Virus record (IMG/VR): IMGVR_UViG_3300046660_000411
Coordinates: 1-39,271 of that record
Source: a virus
Direction: 5' to 3' (one strand)
Length of the DNA stretch: 39,271 nucleotides
Shown here: piece by piece, positions 1-7,589 of the stretch
How positions within the stretch are numbered: the first letter of the stretch is position 1
Layout of the letters: each line of letters opens with the position of its first letter
Program-made: the position numbers and the translations under genes
The notes under the pieces: generated by a model
Told to the model about the DNA's origin: nothing
The model's database searches: none
The model's input: only the letters and a program-made list of their open reading frames with translations

Positions 1-194
1 CCTCGGCCGCCAGAAAAAGCTGGATCCCGGCAATGACATTGGTTTCGGTCGCGGCAGCGTCCGCACCTTCATCGACACGCACGACGACGACGATTGGCGA
101 GCCCTGATCGGCAATAGCGCTCAGCGCCTTGGCGAGCGTGCCGCCCGTGCCCGCCCTGTCGACCGCGCTGCGGACGTCAGTGACCAGCGTGCGC
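1..194. repeat. Terminal direct repeat, left copy (contig circularity)
   Basis: The first 194 bases match 39078-39271 at every position but one: C at 67 against T at 39144. The sheath reading frame runs from this end into the other end without interruption. This is the overlap of a circular or circularly permuted assembly. I do not take it as a biological long terminal repeat, because it lies inside a structural gene. Confidence 0.93.
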
Positions 195-355
195 GCGCCG
201 ATCGGGAAGGCGGCGTTGAGATCGGTCGTGGCTTGCCCAACGGCAGCGGTCGCGGTCGCGATCAGGCCGATGACGGCAAGCGATGACGGCAGGATCGGCC
301 GAACGCCATCGGTCGGTTCGGTGATCGAAATGCCGTGCAGGAAGGTGTCGGGCAT
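1..355 (-). CDS. FI: Tail sheath protein FI, N-terminal part (gene crosses the contig ends)
   Basis: This is the first 118 codons of the contractile tail sheath; the rest is at 38257-39271. The ATG at 355-353 opens with MPDTFLHGISITEPTDGVRP, typical of P2 FI-like sheaths. Joined across the junction (355 to 1, then 39077 to 38257) the protein is 391 aa, close to the 396 aa of P2 FI. The sheath surrounds the tail tube and contracts at infection. The gene starts 12 nt after W ends, so it belongs to the V-W operon. Codon 97 is GGT (Gly) here and AGT (Ser) in the copy at the other end. The split is an artefact of linearisation, not a broken gene. Confidence 0.92.
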   Translation of the reverse strand, partial: MPDTFLHGISITEPTDGVRPILPSSLAVIGLIATATAAVGQATTDLNAAFPIGARTLVTDVRSAVDRAGTGGTLAKALSAIADQGSPIVVVVRVDEGADAAATETNVIAGIQLFLAAE

Positions 356-367
356 GGCTGGTGGTCC

Positions 368-736
368 TCAGGCGGTGACAGGGTTGAGCGGGATCGACAG
401 GCGGGTGATTCCCGCGGGCGACGGTTCGTCGGTACGGACGCCCTCGAGGAGCAGCGTCACGGCGCCGGCGGAAAAGGATTGGGCTTCACCGAGCAGTTGG
501 ACGCGCTTGAGCAGGAAACGCGGCTCCCAGCGGCGCAGGGCATCGGCGACGGCAGCGATAATGCGCAGGCGCCCGAGCGCGTTGAGCGGCTGGTCGACCA
601 TTTCGAACAGCATCGAGCCGTAATCGCGGCGCATGGCACGGCTGCCGATCGGCGTCGACAGGATGTCGCCGATCGACTGCGCCAGGTGCGCGTCGCCGGA
701 CAGGCGCTTGCCTGTAGCGCGGTCCATGCCGAGCAT
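368..736 (-). CDS. W: Baseplate protein W (GPW/gp25 family)
   Basis: This is a baseplate wedge protein related to P2 gpW and T4 gp25, which helps start sheath assembly. The 122-aa product carries the family hallmarks: MLGMDRATGKRLSG near the N-terminus, then HLAQSIGDILSTPIGSR and MRRDYGSMLFE. I chose ATG 736 because it overlaps the stop of the preceding 35-aa gene as TGATG and gives a length close to P2 W (115 aa). An upstream in-frame ATG at 802 would add 22 arginine-rich residues unlike the family. FI follows after 12 nt. Confidence 0.92.
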   Translation of the reverse strand: MLGMDRATGKRLSGDAHLAQSIGDILSTPIGSRAMRRDYGSMLFEMVDQPLNALGRLRIIAAVADALRRWEPRFLLKRVQLLGEAQSFSAGAVTLLLEGVRTDEPSPAGITRLSIPLNPVTA

Positions 737-843
737 CAGTGCGCGCCCCAATAGGCGGCGATGATGGCGGCCGCGGCGAGCGCGATCGGAATCATCGCAC
801 ACCAGACGGCAACGATCGTCAGGGTGACTGCCAGCCGGCTCAT
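736..843 (-). CDS. Small membrane protein between V and W (35 aa)
   Basis: This is a very short gene held in place by overlaps on both sides. Its ATG (843-841) overlaps the V stop as ATGA, and its TGA (738-736) overlaps the W start as TGATG. The 35-aa peptide begins MSRLAVTLTIVAVWCAMIP and is almost entirely hydrophobic, with one or two membrane segments ending in YWGAH. P2 has no equivalent between V and W. The double overlap implies translational coupling and argues that the gene is real, but the function is unknown. It could affect lysis or exclusion, or simply link V and W translation. Confidence 0.7.
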   Translation of the reverse strand: MSRLAVTLTIVAVWCAMIPIALAAAAIIAAYWGAH

Positions 844-1406
844 ACCGGCTCCTGCGTCTGTGCGCCGCCAGCCTGGACGCCAGGATGCTTGTGATGCGTC
901 AGGCTGACGCTGCCCGCCTTGACGTCGCCGTCGGCCTCGACGTTCCCGTCCGCGTGGATCTTGCCGTCGACCTGCAGATCTCCGGTAATGCGAACGTCCG
1001 CGTCGATCGTGACGCCGCCAGGGGCGACGATCGACACCGTGGCGCCATCGGGCAATACCGCCTCGAGCTTGTGCGCTTCCGGATCATAGGCAACGACAGC
1101 GCCGTCCGCGAACTTGATCAGCTCGCGCTTGCTGTCGCCGGCCGGCGGAAAGTCATCGAAATGGACGCCGCGAAGGGCAAAGGCGTGCCCGATATCGCCC
1201 TCGGGGGTGAAGACGATAACCTGTTCGCCGACTGTCGGCGGCGACCAGCTTGAGGTCGCGCCGGCAGCGCCATGTAGCCAGCGGATCGGCTGCGTCTCGA
1301 TCTCGCCGATATTGACGGTGATCTTGGCCGTCGACAGGTCGACGGTCTTCACCCTGCCGAAGCGTATCAGCTGGCCAATCAGATCATTGGGTTCGTCGTT
1401 GCGCAT
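840..1406 (-). CDS. V: Baseplate spike protein V
   Basis: This is the membrane-piercing spike at the tip of the baseplate (P2 gpV family), 188 aa. Residues about 10-90 form the OB-like N-terminal domain, with WSPPTVGEQVIVFTPEGD as the family signature. The C-terminal third has repeated D/G-rich beta-helix turns (VDGKIHADGNVEADGDVKAG) and ends with a histidine cluster, THHKHPGV, matching the HxH metal-binding apex of P2 V. It is the first gene of its late operon. The Ogr-type palindrome at 1454-1472 is centred 57 bp upstream, and no Shine-Dalgarno sequence precedes the ATG. V and W lie after the fibre genes here, whereas in P2 they precede J. Confidence 0.93.
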   Translation of the reverse strand: MRNDEPNDLIGQLIRFGRVKTVDLSTAKITVNIGEIETQPIRWLHGAAGATSSWSPPTVGEQVIVFTPEGDIGHAFALRGVHFDDFPPAGDSKRELIKFADGAVVAYDPEAHKLEAVLPDGATVSIVAPGGVTIDADVRITGDLQVDGKIHADGNVEADGDVKAGSVSLTHHKHPGVQAGGAQTQEPV

Positions 1407-1453
1407 GCCGCGAGCACGCTGGCGAGAGGATGGCCGGCGGGCGAGGGCGGGTT

Positions 1454-1472
1454 GCTGTAAACGCGGCCGTTA
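1454..1472 (-). promoter_or_regulatory. Ogr-type late activator site upstream of V
   Basis: The site is TGTAA-N9-TTACA, a 19-bp palindrome flanked by GC on both sides, as at 8543-8561 and 15503-15521. It lies between V and the divergent HEPN-like gene. P2 Ogr sites have the form TGT-N12-ACA centred near -55; here the gap is N13. A -10-like element, CAGCGT, lies about 38-43 bases past the ACA end in the V direction. Confidence 0.85.
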
Positions 1473-1495
1473 CAGCAGGGCGCGAGTCGGTTGAG

Positions 1496-2131
1496 ATGCA
1501 CGACGTTTTGGTCGATGTTTCCCCGATGCAGGGCGAATCTCTCAAGGCAGCGGAAAGAGCGTATCTGAAGGCCAGCCGCGCGGCATACGATCTCAGCATG
1601 GCCAAAACCCACGATGAGGCGGAGGATGCCTGGGAACGGTTCCTTGGCCAACATAGCAGGGTTTATGAAAAGCTGAGGGCAGGCGCGAAGGGCAGCAAGA
1701 AGAGCGAGCAATGGTTTTTCGGGACCGTGCAGCCGGAACGCAAGAATGACGAGCTGCTGGCCTATTTACATCACGCTCGCAACGCCGACACACACGGCTT
1801 GGCGGACGTGACGGCCAGAGACGATCCAGGCGCGCAACTTCTGTTCATCGGCCCCGATGGCCATCAGCGGGGCGGCTGGATCAAGAGTATCGCTTTTGGC
1901 CCAAATGGCGTCGAGGCAGATTGGTCTAGCGATGATCCTACGGCAAAGCTCGTTGTTCAACGAACGGCGCCGTTGGTTCTTCACGACGTAAAGGATAGCG
2001 GCGTCGTCTATAAGGTGCCCACGCAGCATCTAGGTCGACAGCTCGACCATAAGACCCCAGTCGAGGTGGCGCAGCTCGGCGCGAGTTATCTCGAGCGGAT
2101 GCTGGCGACGGCGCCGCCGGCCGGGGCATAG
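1496..2131 (+). CDS. HEPN-like protein, paralogue 1 (moron between fibre operon and V)
   Basis: This 211-aa protein has no named function. It is a clear divergent paralogue of the product at 32076-32684. Shared blocks include AWERFLGQHSRVYEKLR (here) against EWDNFLGGCSRVFEKLK, YLHHARNADTHG against YLHVARNQDHHG, and a C-terminal helix ending SYLERMLA against SYFQGLLA. R95-NADT-H100 fits the R-x4-6-H motif of HEPN RNase domains and follows a predicted helix. The gene runs opposite to the late operons around it, divergent from V and convergent with the fibre operon, as expected of a moron. I chose ATG 1496; ATG 1526 is also possible, and neither has a strong ribosome site. The HEPN assignment and a defence or toxin role are inference. 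Confidence 0.72.
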   Translation: MHDVLVDVSPMQGESLKAAERAYLKASRAAYDLSMAKTHDEAEDAWERFLGQHSRVYEKLRAGAKGSKKSEQWFFGTVQPERKNDELLAYLHHARNADTHGLADVTARDDPGAQLLFIGPDGHQRGGWIKSIAFGPNGVEADWSSDDPTAKLVVQRTAPLVLHDVKDSGVVYKVPTQHLGRQLDHKTPVEVAQLGASYLERMLATAPPAGA

Positions 2132-2141
2132 AGCGTTGGGA

Positions 2142-2333
2142 CTAGGCCTCGCCGATGATTGTTTCTTCAACGGGCGTGGGGGGTACGATCTTGATCGTTA
2201 AAACCGCTGTTTCTCCTTCGGCCGGCAGCTCGATACTGCGCATGGCGCCGGGTTCGATGCGATCGATATTCTCGCCATCGGCTCCGGTCATGGTGAGCTC
2301 AACGGGCTGACCTTGCGTTTGGATAAAAATCAT
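2142..2333 (-). CDS. Small protein downstream of the tail spike
   Basis: This is a 63-aa protein starting MIFIQTQGQPVELTMTG and rich in beta-forming and acidic residues. It follows the tail spike after 9 nt and is the last gene of the J-I-H operon. Its stop faces the stop of the HEPN-like gene 10 bp away. Its size and position suggest a fibre accessory protein, but I recognise no family. Confidence 0.6.
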   Translation of the reverse strand: MIFIQTQGQPVELTMTGADGENIDRIEPGAMRSIELPAEGETAVLTIKIVPPTPVEETIIGEA

Positions 2334-2342
2334 GTCGCTTCC

Positions 2343-4964
2343 TCAAATTCCGATAACGGCGTTTGCATTGAGCAGCTGCCAAAGCAGATATGCGATGATG
2401 TCATAGCCGGTGACCGAGCCCTGGTTGGCGGCGATCGTTCCGTTCAGGTGTGTTCCGTCCGTCGAGTAGATTCCCATCGCCGTGGCAGCGTAAGGGGCTT
2501 GAGCGCCTAGGGCGTAGTGTACATCGATCACCGAAAGTCCGAGCTTGAGGGCGATTGCCAGCGCAAGATCGGTGTATTTGTTCTGGGTCGCCTGGGGAAT
2601 CGTCCCGATCGCCGTGGGCGGGTCGGACATCATCAGGACGTCGCAGCCAATCGCCACCAGCGCGCTCAGGATTGACGTCGCGCAGGAGGTGTAGGTGCTC
2701 GGCGCGGTCAGCCCGCTTGCATCGTTCGTGACGAAGTCGGGTAGCGCCAGCGAAGGTTGTAGCTTTCGCGCGATCTCCGGCACCGAATTTTCCGGCGACG
2801 ACGCGGAAATGTTGTCGGTGGCCATGGTCACTGCGGTTCGCAACGACGTCCCGCCGTTTACGACGATCAAGTGAGGCGAGGTCGAATTCCATGCAATCGC
2901 CCCGGCGATTCCTACCGGTTTGGCGTCGAGCGTCGTGATTTGATAGTTGTTCATGCCCAACGGCACGCCATCGCCAGGGCCAATGTCGAAATAGCTGAGG
3001 CCGGCCGCGATGTTGCAGTCAAATGTCTTTAGGGTCGGACCTCCATTCACCGACGCGGCTAGTCGTCCATACGCTCCACCAAATGCGGCCGCCTGGCCCG
3101 TCCAGCAAAAGATGCGATAGCTGTCGGTGTTATTCGACGGGGTGAAATTGTGGGTGCATCCAGCCGTCGCGGCGCGCATGGCGCTGTGAACCAGCTGGGT
3201 CCCCCACGCCGAAAATCCGGCACTATTAGAGATGCGGTTATCGTAGGTATTGACGCCGCCAGCGGTCACAAGGCCGGTTGCGCCGAACCAGTTATCGATC
3301 GTCGCCGGCGTCCCGCTTGCCGCCATTCTCGCGGCCCAGCGGGCAGCGACGCTCGAGACTTTGGTCGTGCTGACCGGGTTGGTTCCCGCCTGGTGCGACG
3401 TTCCCGGTCCGAAAAGAATCACAGGCCAGGTGCCGCTCGGCATGGGGACGCCGGCGCGCATCATCAGAAGCGCTTGGCGATAAGCCTTGAGCGTTTGCAC
3501 GGAGTCGAAATTGCGCAGGAACTTCGACAGCTTCGGGATCGGCTGGGCAATATTATACCGATTGAAGAAGGTCAGGTCGTCGAGCGCCGATCCCAGATAT
3601 TCAATGCGCGGAATGCCGCCGTTAAGTGCCTGCTGCCCCTGTAGGTTGGCTCCGTTGGTCGGAGCCCCAATGCGCGCGTTCGCTCGAGCCACACCGTTAT
3701 TTAGCGGGTAGGGGATACTGCCGGGGATGCGCGATCCGCCACCCCATGACGTCCTGGCGGCGTCATAGGTTATCCCGACGCGCGCCAATCCGGTCGACGA
3801 GCTGACCGACCCGAGACCCGCACTATTGATGTGCGTCTGGTCGTAATAGGTCAACGACGTCGCATTCGAGAGGAACAGCGACGCGAGACCGTTGAATCCA
3901 AGAATGGTGCTTGAGGTTGCCGCAACCGGCACCGGCACGCGCACGTCGAACAGCATGGTACCGGCGGCACCTTGGAGAATGCCGAGGATCGTAGAAGCGA
4001 GCGGGAGCTGGTCGGCGTCACGGATGCCGGCGGACCCTTTGAAGGGCGTCGGTATTGATCGAGCAGGAATATCCGAATTGTACTCGACCTGCAGCGCCAT
4101 GGCGGCGCTAGAGTTCGCGACGGTCACCTTCACATTGCCCGGCGCCGTAACGTTGAGCGCCTGGTAGTTTCCGGCTCCGCACACCGTGGTTCCGAAATTC
4201 GTGGCGGTAGCGGGTCCAACGTCGCCTGCGGAGGTCGTAACCTGCGCGCCGGGGTTCGCATCGTTCGCCCAAATGATCAGGATTCCTGCGACGGGCATGT
4301 TAACGGTGCGCGCACCATCGCCAGGATTCACCATCGAGATTAGACAGTTGGTGCGTTGATAATCCAGCAAGCCGATAACCGGATGGCGTGCGGGCACATT
4401 TGCGGCGAACGTTTGGTAGACCGTACCCATGGCGTCGATGTGCAGCAGGTTGGTTGTCTGCTGCGCACGGGTCGTGGTGATTTCGGCTGAGGGAAAGGTC
4501 CCGCCGTCTCGGCGGAGATCGTATACAACGCTGTCGCGCGTTACCAAGTCGCCGAGAACCGGCACGCCCGTCGACCATCCGGCCCCGGTGCGAGTGTACC
4601 AAAGCTTGTCAGCCGAATTGTACGCGACGTCGCCTGTCTGACCTGCGTTGGTGGGCGGCGGGCCGGCAAAAGACAAAAAGGCGGCGCCAACAGGCACGCC
4701 GGCTGCTGCGGCGACCGCGGCGTCGCGAGCGTCAGCTGCCGAGAGCGCATAGTTCGACGCTTGACCGATCAGCGCCGTTATCGCGTCGGTCGCTGCCACT
4801 TGCGCGGCGGCAACGGCTGCAATTGCACCTGCCTTCACGGACGCAAGCTGGTTCGTTGCCCAGGTGAGCAAGTTGACGCGCTTGGCCTCTCCGTCGCCAG
4901 CAACAACGACTGCCTGCTCGGCGCCGGTCGGTTCGTCGATCGGATCGAGAAGGGAAATCTTCAT
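2343..4964 (-). CDS. Tail spike/fibre with C-terminal SGNH hydrolase-like domain
   Basis: This 873-aa host-recognition protein has a short alanine-rich N-terminus (residues about 1-95) that probably attaches it to the baseplate or another fibre. A central region around residues 330-470 resembles a concanavalin-like jelly roll (GTMLFDVRVPVPV). The C-terminal 350 residues resemble an SGNH/GDSL esterase. LFGPGTSHQAG is a plausible degenerate block I, and DGTHLNG (D836, H839) matches the DxxH catalytic pair. Such domains deacetylate surface polysaccharide. The ATG overlaps the stop of the assembly protein as ATGA. The block I residues deviate from GDS, so activity is not certain. Confidence 0.75.
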   Translation of the reverse strand: MKISLLDPIDEPTGAEQAVVVAGDGEAKRVNLLTWATNQLASVKAGAIAAVAAAQVAATDAITALIGQASNYALSAADARDAAVAAAAGVPVGAAFLSFAGPPPTNAGQTGDVAYNSADKLWYTRTGAGWSTGVPVLGDLVTRDSVVYDLRRDGGTFPSAEITTTRAQQTTNLLHIDAMGTVYQTFAANVPARHPVIGLLDYQRTNCLISMVNPGDGARTVNMPVAGILIIWANDANPGAQVTTSAGDVGPATATNFGTTVCGAGNYQALNVTAPGNVKVTVANSSAAMALQVEYNSDIPARSIPTPFKGSAGIRDADQLPLASTILGILQGAAGTMLFDVRVPVPVAATSSTILGFNGLASLFLSNATSLTYYDQTHINSAGLGSVSSSTGLARVGITYDAARTSWGGGSRIPGSIPYPLNNGVARANARIGAPTNGANLQGQQALNGGIPRIEYLGSALDDLTFFNRYNIAQPIPKLSKFLRNFDSVQTLKAYRQALLMMRAGVPMPSGTWPVILFGPGTSHQAGTNPVSTTKVSSVAARWAARMAASGTPATIDNWFGATGLVTAGGVNTYDNRISNSAGFSAWGTQLVHSAMRAATAGCTHNFTPSNNTDSYRIFCWTGQAAAFGGAYGRLAASVNGGPTLKTFDCNIAAGLSYFDIGPGDGVPLGMNNYQITTLDAKPVGIAGAIAWNSTSPHLIVVNGGTSLRTAVTMATDNISASSPENSVPEIARKLQPSLALPDFVTNDASGLTAPSTYTSCATSILSALVAIGCDVLMMSDPPTAIGTIPQATQNKYTDLALAIALKLGLSVIDVHYALGAQAPYAATAMGIYSTDGTHLNGTIAANQGSVTGYDIIAYLLWQLLNANAVIGI

Positions 4965-5449
4965 CGGTCACTCCATTCTGGCCACCAGGTCGCGGCGCCA
5001 GCATCGAAAGCGGTAAGGGCAGCCGACGCCCAATCGGCGATCGTGGCCTCGACGAGGTTGGAAGCCGTCCGGATCGCGTCGATCTTGGCGCGACGCTCGA
5101 GCGCGCCTTCGAGATCGGTCCCGGCGCCACAATAGGCCTCAATTGCGATCGACGCCGCGTCGTTCGCCTGGCGCTCGAGGCTAGCGGTCGCGAGGATCCT
5201 GCGGCGCGCTTCGGCCTTGATGTCGAAAATCGCGCGCTTGAGCAGGAGTTCACGCGTCGCGCGCGTCGCCGGTGTCAATTCGGGCTTTCCACTCTTGCCC
5301 GCGCGAATTTTGCGCCCCTGACCCTGTCCCTCGAGCAATTCGCGGTGCCGGCGATCAGTTATTGGCTGCGCATCACCGGGAACGGTGTCGGCGTGGATCT
5401 CGGCGTGGTAAAAGTGCCCGGTCGAAGGGCTCCAAAGGTGATTGTTCAT
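4961..5449 (-). CDS. Tail fibre assembly-like protein
   Basis: This is a 162-aa protein opening MNNHLWSPSTGHFYHAEIHA, followed by ITDRRHRELLEGQGQGRKI. That pattern is typical of phage fibre assembly proteins of the gp38/DUF4376 kind encoded after fibre genes. The C-terminal half is helical and alanine-rich and ends WWPEWSDR. The ATG overlaps the H stop as ATGA, and its own stop overlaps the spike start as ATGA, so the three genes are translationally coupled. It probably helps H or the spike to trimerise, or decorates them. Confidence 0.7.
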   Translation of the reverse strand: MNNHLWSPSTGHFYHAEIHADTVPGDAQPITDRRHRELLEGQGQGRKIRAGKSGKPELTPATRATRELLLKRAIFDIKAEARRRILATASLERQANDAASIAIEAYCGAGTDLEGALERRAKIDAIRTASNLVEATIADWASAALTAFDAGAATWWPEWSDR

Positions 5450-6933
5450 TTGCCGAACACCAGGATGTCGAAGCCGTCTAGGCGCTTGTCGTTGGACGTC
5501 GCCGCCTGCAGCTGCACGGTGAGACCGCCGAGGGTGACTGACCCGGCGATTTGGGGGAAAAGGTCGCGGAACGTGTTCGGACCGGAGATCCAGCCAGTCG
5601 CCGCAGCTGGCAGCGCGACCGACTGAAACGCAACCGGCAAACTGAGGAATACTGACGCTTCGGTCGAATAGGGCGCGCGGTACTGGATCCACTGCACCAT
5701 GAAGCCACCCGGCCACATGTAGTAGCCGTTCGGCGTCAGGCTTTGCGGCAGACCGGCCAGCCCTGCCGGAGTTATCGCCTTGTTGTTAATCAGCCCCGCC
5801 GCGATCTCGGCCGCGCTGGCGATCGCCACGTCGAACGCGCGATCGGCTCCGAGATTGCCGCCCCCGCTTATGAGGCCGGTAGTATAAAGGGTTCGCGCAG
5901 CCGGCACGGATGATGCGAGTTGGGCGAGGATCAAGCTGAGGGAGGCCGGCGACAGCGCGCGATCGTGGGCGGCGCCGGCTAGCGCTTCCGCAGGCGACGC
6001 CTCAAGCACCGTCAGGACGCGATCGGCATTGAGAGGGCCGCCGCCCGTTACCAGGCCGCCGCCGGTGACCGTGCGCCCCGTCGGCACTGCGCCGACGTCG
6101 GCCGCGGTTAGAACAACGGCGCCGACTTTGCCGTTGACGCTCGATACCGGCGCCGGCGTGGAGATCTCCAACCAATTGGCCAGCGTCGTCGCCGGAAGCG
6201 ACTGAAGGACGTAGACGAGGCCATTGTCGGACCGGACCGCGAAGTCGCCGACTGTCGCGACCAACGCCAGCATCGCGGCCTGGCTGGCGACCGGCCAGAC
6301 GTCGATGAGGTCGATCGGGGGGCGCTGCGCGACCGTGAGCTTGCCATCCGCGCCGAGGGTCGCGACGCCGTTGGGCTGTCCCAGCTGCTCGGCCGCGATG
6401 TAATTGGCGAGCACTGCGGCCATGGCGGCCGGCGAAATGATCTTGTCGGCGACGGCGCCGGCGAGGGCCTCAGCCACGGTCGCGAGATAGGCGACGCCCT
6501 GCGTCGTCTCTGTCGCGGGCGGGTTGAGGAAATTCGTGTCGCCGAACTGCACCAGGTCGGCGTTGCCGTCGACGAATTTGAGGTCGGCTGCGAGCAGGAA
6601 GGCCGTAACCTCTGCCTTCTGGCAGATTATCTCCGGCTGAGTGTAGACTGCGAACAGCGCGCCATCGTCCAGGTAAAGCGCCAGCGCGCGCACGTCATAG
6701 GCGTCGGTCGAGCTGTCGCGGACAGTTAGGTGCACCGTGTCGGCGTCGACCGCGAGGCCGGCGACCGCATCGAGCCGCTTGATCTCGCCAGGAAGCACTT
6801 CAAGCGTCGGGGCGGCGACCACGACGGACGCGGTAACGCCCGCCTGGGTGACGGTGACAGCCGCGGTGCCGCCGCCAGGGTTGACCATGGCGGCGCGGCC
6901 GGCATCGGTGAGAACGAAACGCAGCGCGGTCAT
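5446..6933 (-). CDS. H: Tail fibre protein H
   Basis: This is a 495-aa P2 gpH-like fibre. The N-terminal 150 residues (MTALRFVLTDAGRAAMVNPG onward, LYLDDGALFAVYTQPE) form the collar-binding domain that docks on the baseplate through I and J. The middle consists of repeated GGGLVTGGG/GGGNLGADR segments, typical of shaft repeats. The C-terminal about 85 residues (GFMVQWIQYRAPYSTEAS) resemble the gp53-like fibre tip domain. It starts with an ATGA overlap on I. It is shorter than P2 H (669 aa), consistent with a separate spike downstream providing additional host recognition. Confidence 0.88.
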   Translation of the reverse strand: MTALRFVLTDAGRAAMVNPGGGTAAVTVTQAGVTASVVVAAPTLEVLPGEIKRLDAVAGLAVDADTVHLTVRDSSTDAYDVRALALYLDDGALFAVYTQPEIICQKAEVTAFLLAADLKFVDGNADLVQFGDTNFLNPPATETTQGVAYLATVAEALAGAVADKIISPAAMAAVLANYIAAEQLGQPNGVATLGADGKLTVAQRPPIDLIDVWPVASQAAMLALVATVGDFAVRSDNGLVYVLQSLPATTLANWLEISTPAPVSSVNGKVGAVVLTAADVGAVPTGRTVTGGGLVTGGGPLNADRVLTVLEASPAEALAGAAHDRALSPASLSLILAQLASSVPAARTLYTTGLISGGGNLGADRAFDVAIASAAEIAAGLINNKAITPAGLAGLPQSLTPNGYYMWPGGFMVQWIQYRAPYSTEASVFLSLPVAFQSVALPAAATGWISGPNTFRDLFPQIAGSVTLGGLTVQLQAATSNDKRLDGFDILVFGK

Positions 6934-7589
6934 GGGGCACTCCCGTCGAGGAACCCGCCGAAATCATCGGTCAACGGTTCGCCATTCTGGTCGGTCAGCA
7001 GGTCGCCCCACGGCACGGATGCATCGGCATCGGTGTCGGAAGGGCCAAGGCGGACATAAAACGCGGTCTGGGCGGCGCTGATCGGCGCGAGCAGCACGGT
7101 CATGTCGAGTTGCTGGACCAGCGCGAAATGCGCGCTGGCCGGTTTGGTGGCGATAACGTCGGCGACGATCTGGCGCGCGAATTCCGCCGACACACGCGTT
7201 CCGCCCGCGACGCCGTCCGCGTTGATCAACGGCAAGCGGACCTCGAACGTGCGCGGAGCCATGCGCGGCGTCGTCTGGAACCACTCGACCAGTTGAATTA
7301 GATCGTCGTAGCTCTGCAGCACCTGTTCGACCGAATAGCGCGTGCCCTTGTGGCGCTGCTCCTCGATCGCCATCGCCACGGCACCGCGCTTTTCGGCGTC
7401 GCTCCAAGCCGAACTCCAGCGGTCGATCGACAGGCCCCAGGCGAGCCAGGGCAAATGCTCTGGCGGACATGTCGCGGGGTTCCACAGCGCGCCGAGGTCG
7501 AACGGAATGGAGGCGACTCGCGCGTCGATTGCGCCGGCGAAAGCCTTCTCGAGCTTGGTCGAGTTCGGGGGCAGGAGATCAGGCGCCAA
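6930..7589 (-). CDS. I: Baseplate/tail protein I
   Basis: This 219-aa P2 gpI-family protein links baseplate and tail fibres. The signature PATCPPEHLPWLAWGLSID (about residues 38-56) is followed by a region rich in aromatic and charged residues (RHKGTRYSVEQVL, WFQTTPRMAPRTFEV). It overlaps the end of J by 11 nt and the start of H by 4 nt. The C-terminus extends beyond P2 I (176 aa) with an acidic tail. Confidence 0.92.
   Translation of the reverse strand: MAPDLLPPNSTKLEKAFAGAIDARVASIPFDLGALWNPATCPPEHLPWLAWGLSIDRWSSAWSDAEKRGAVAMAIEEQRHKGTRYSVEQVLQSYDDLIQLVEWFQTTPRMAPRTFEVRLPLINADGVAGGTRVSAEFARQIVADVIATKPASAHFALVQQLDMTVLLAPISAAQTAFYVRLGPSDTDADASVPWGDLLTDQNGEPLTDDFGGFLDGSAP

Noticed and set aside
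1-194. Terminal repeat as a biological LTR or cos end
   Set aside because: It lies within the sheath gene, which reads continuously across the junction, so it is an assembly overlap.
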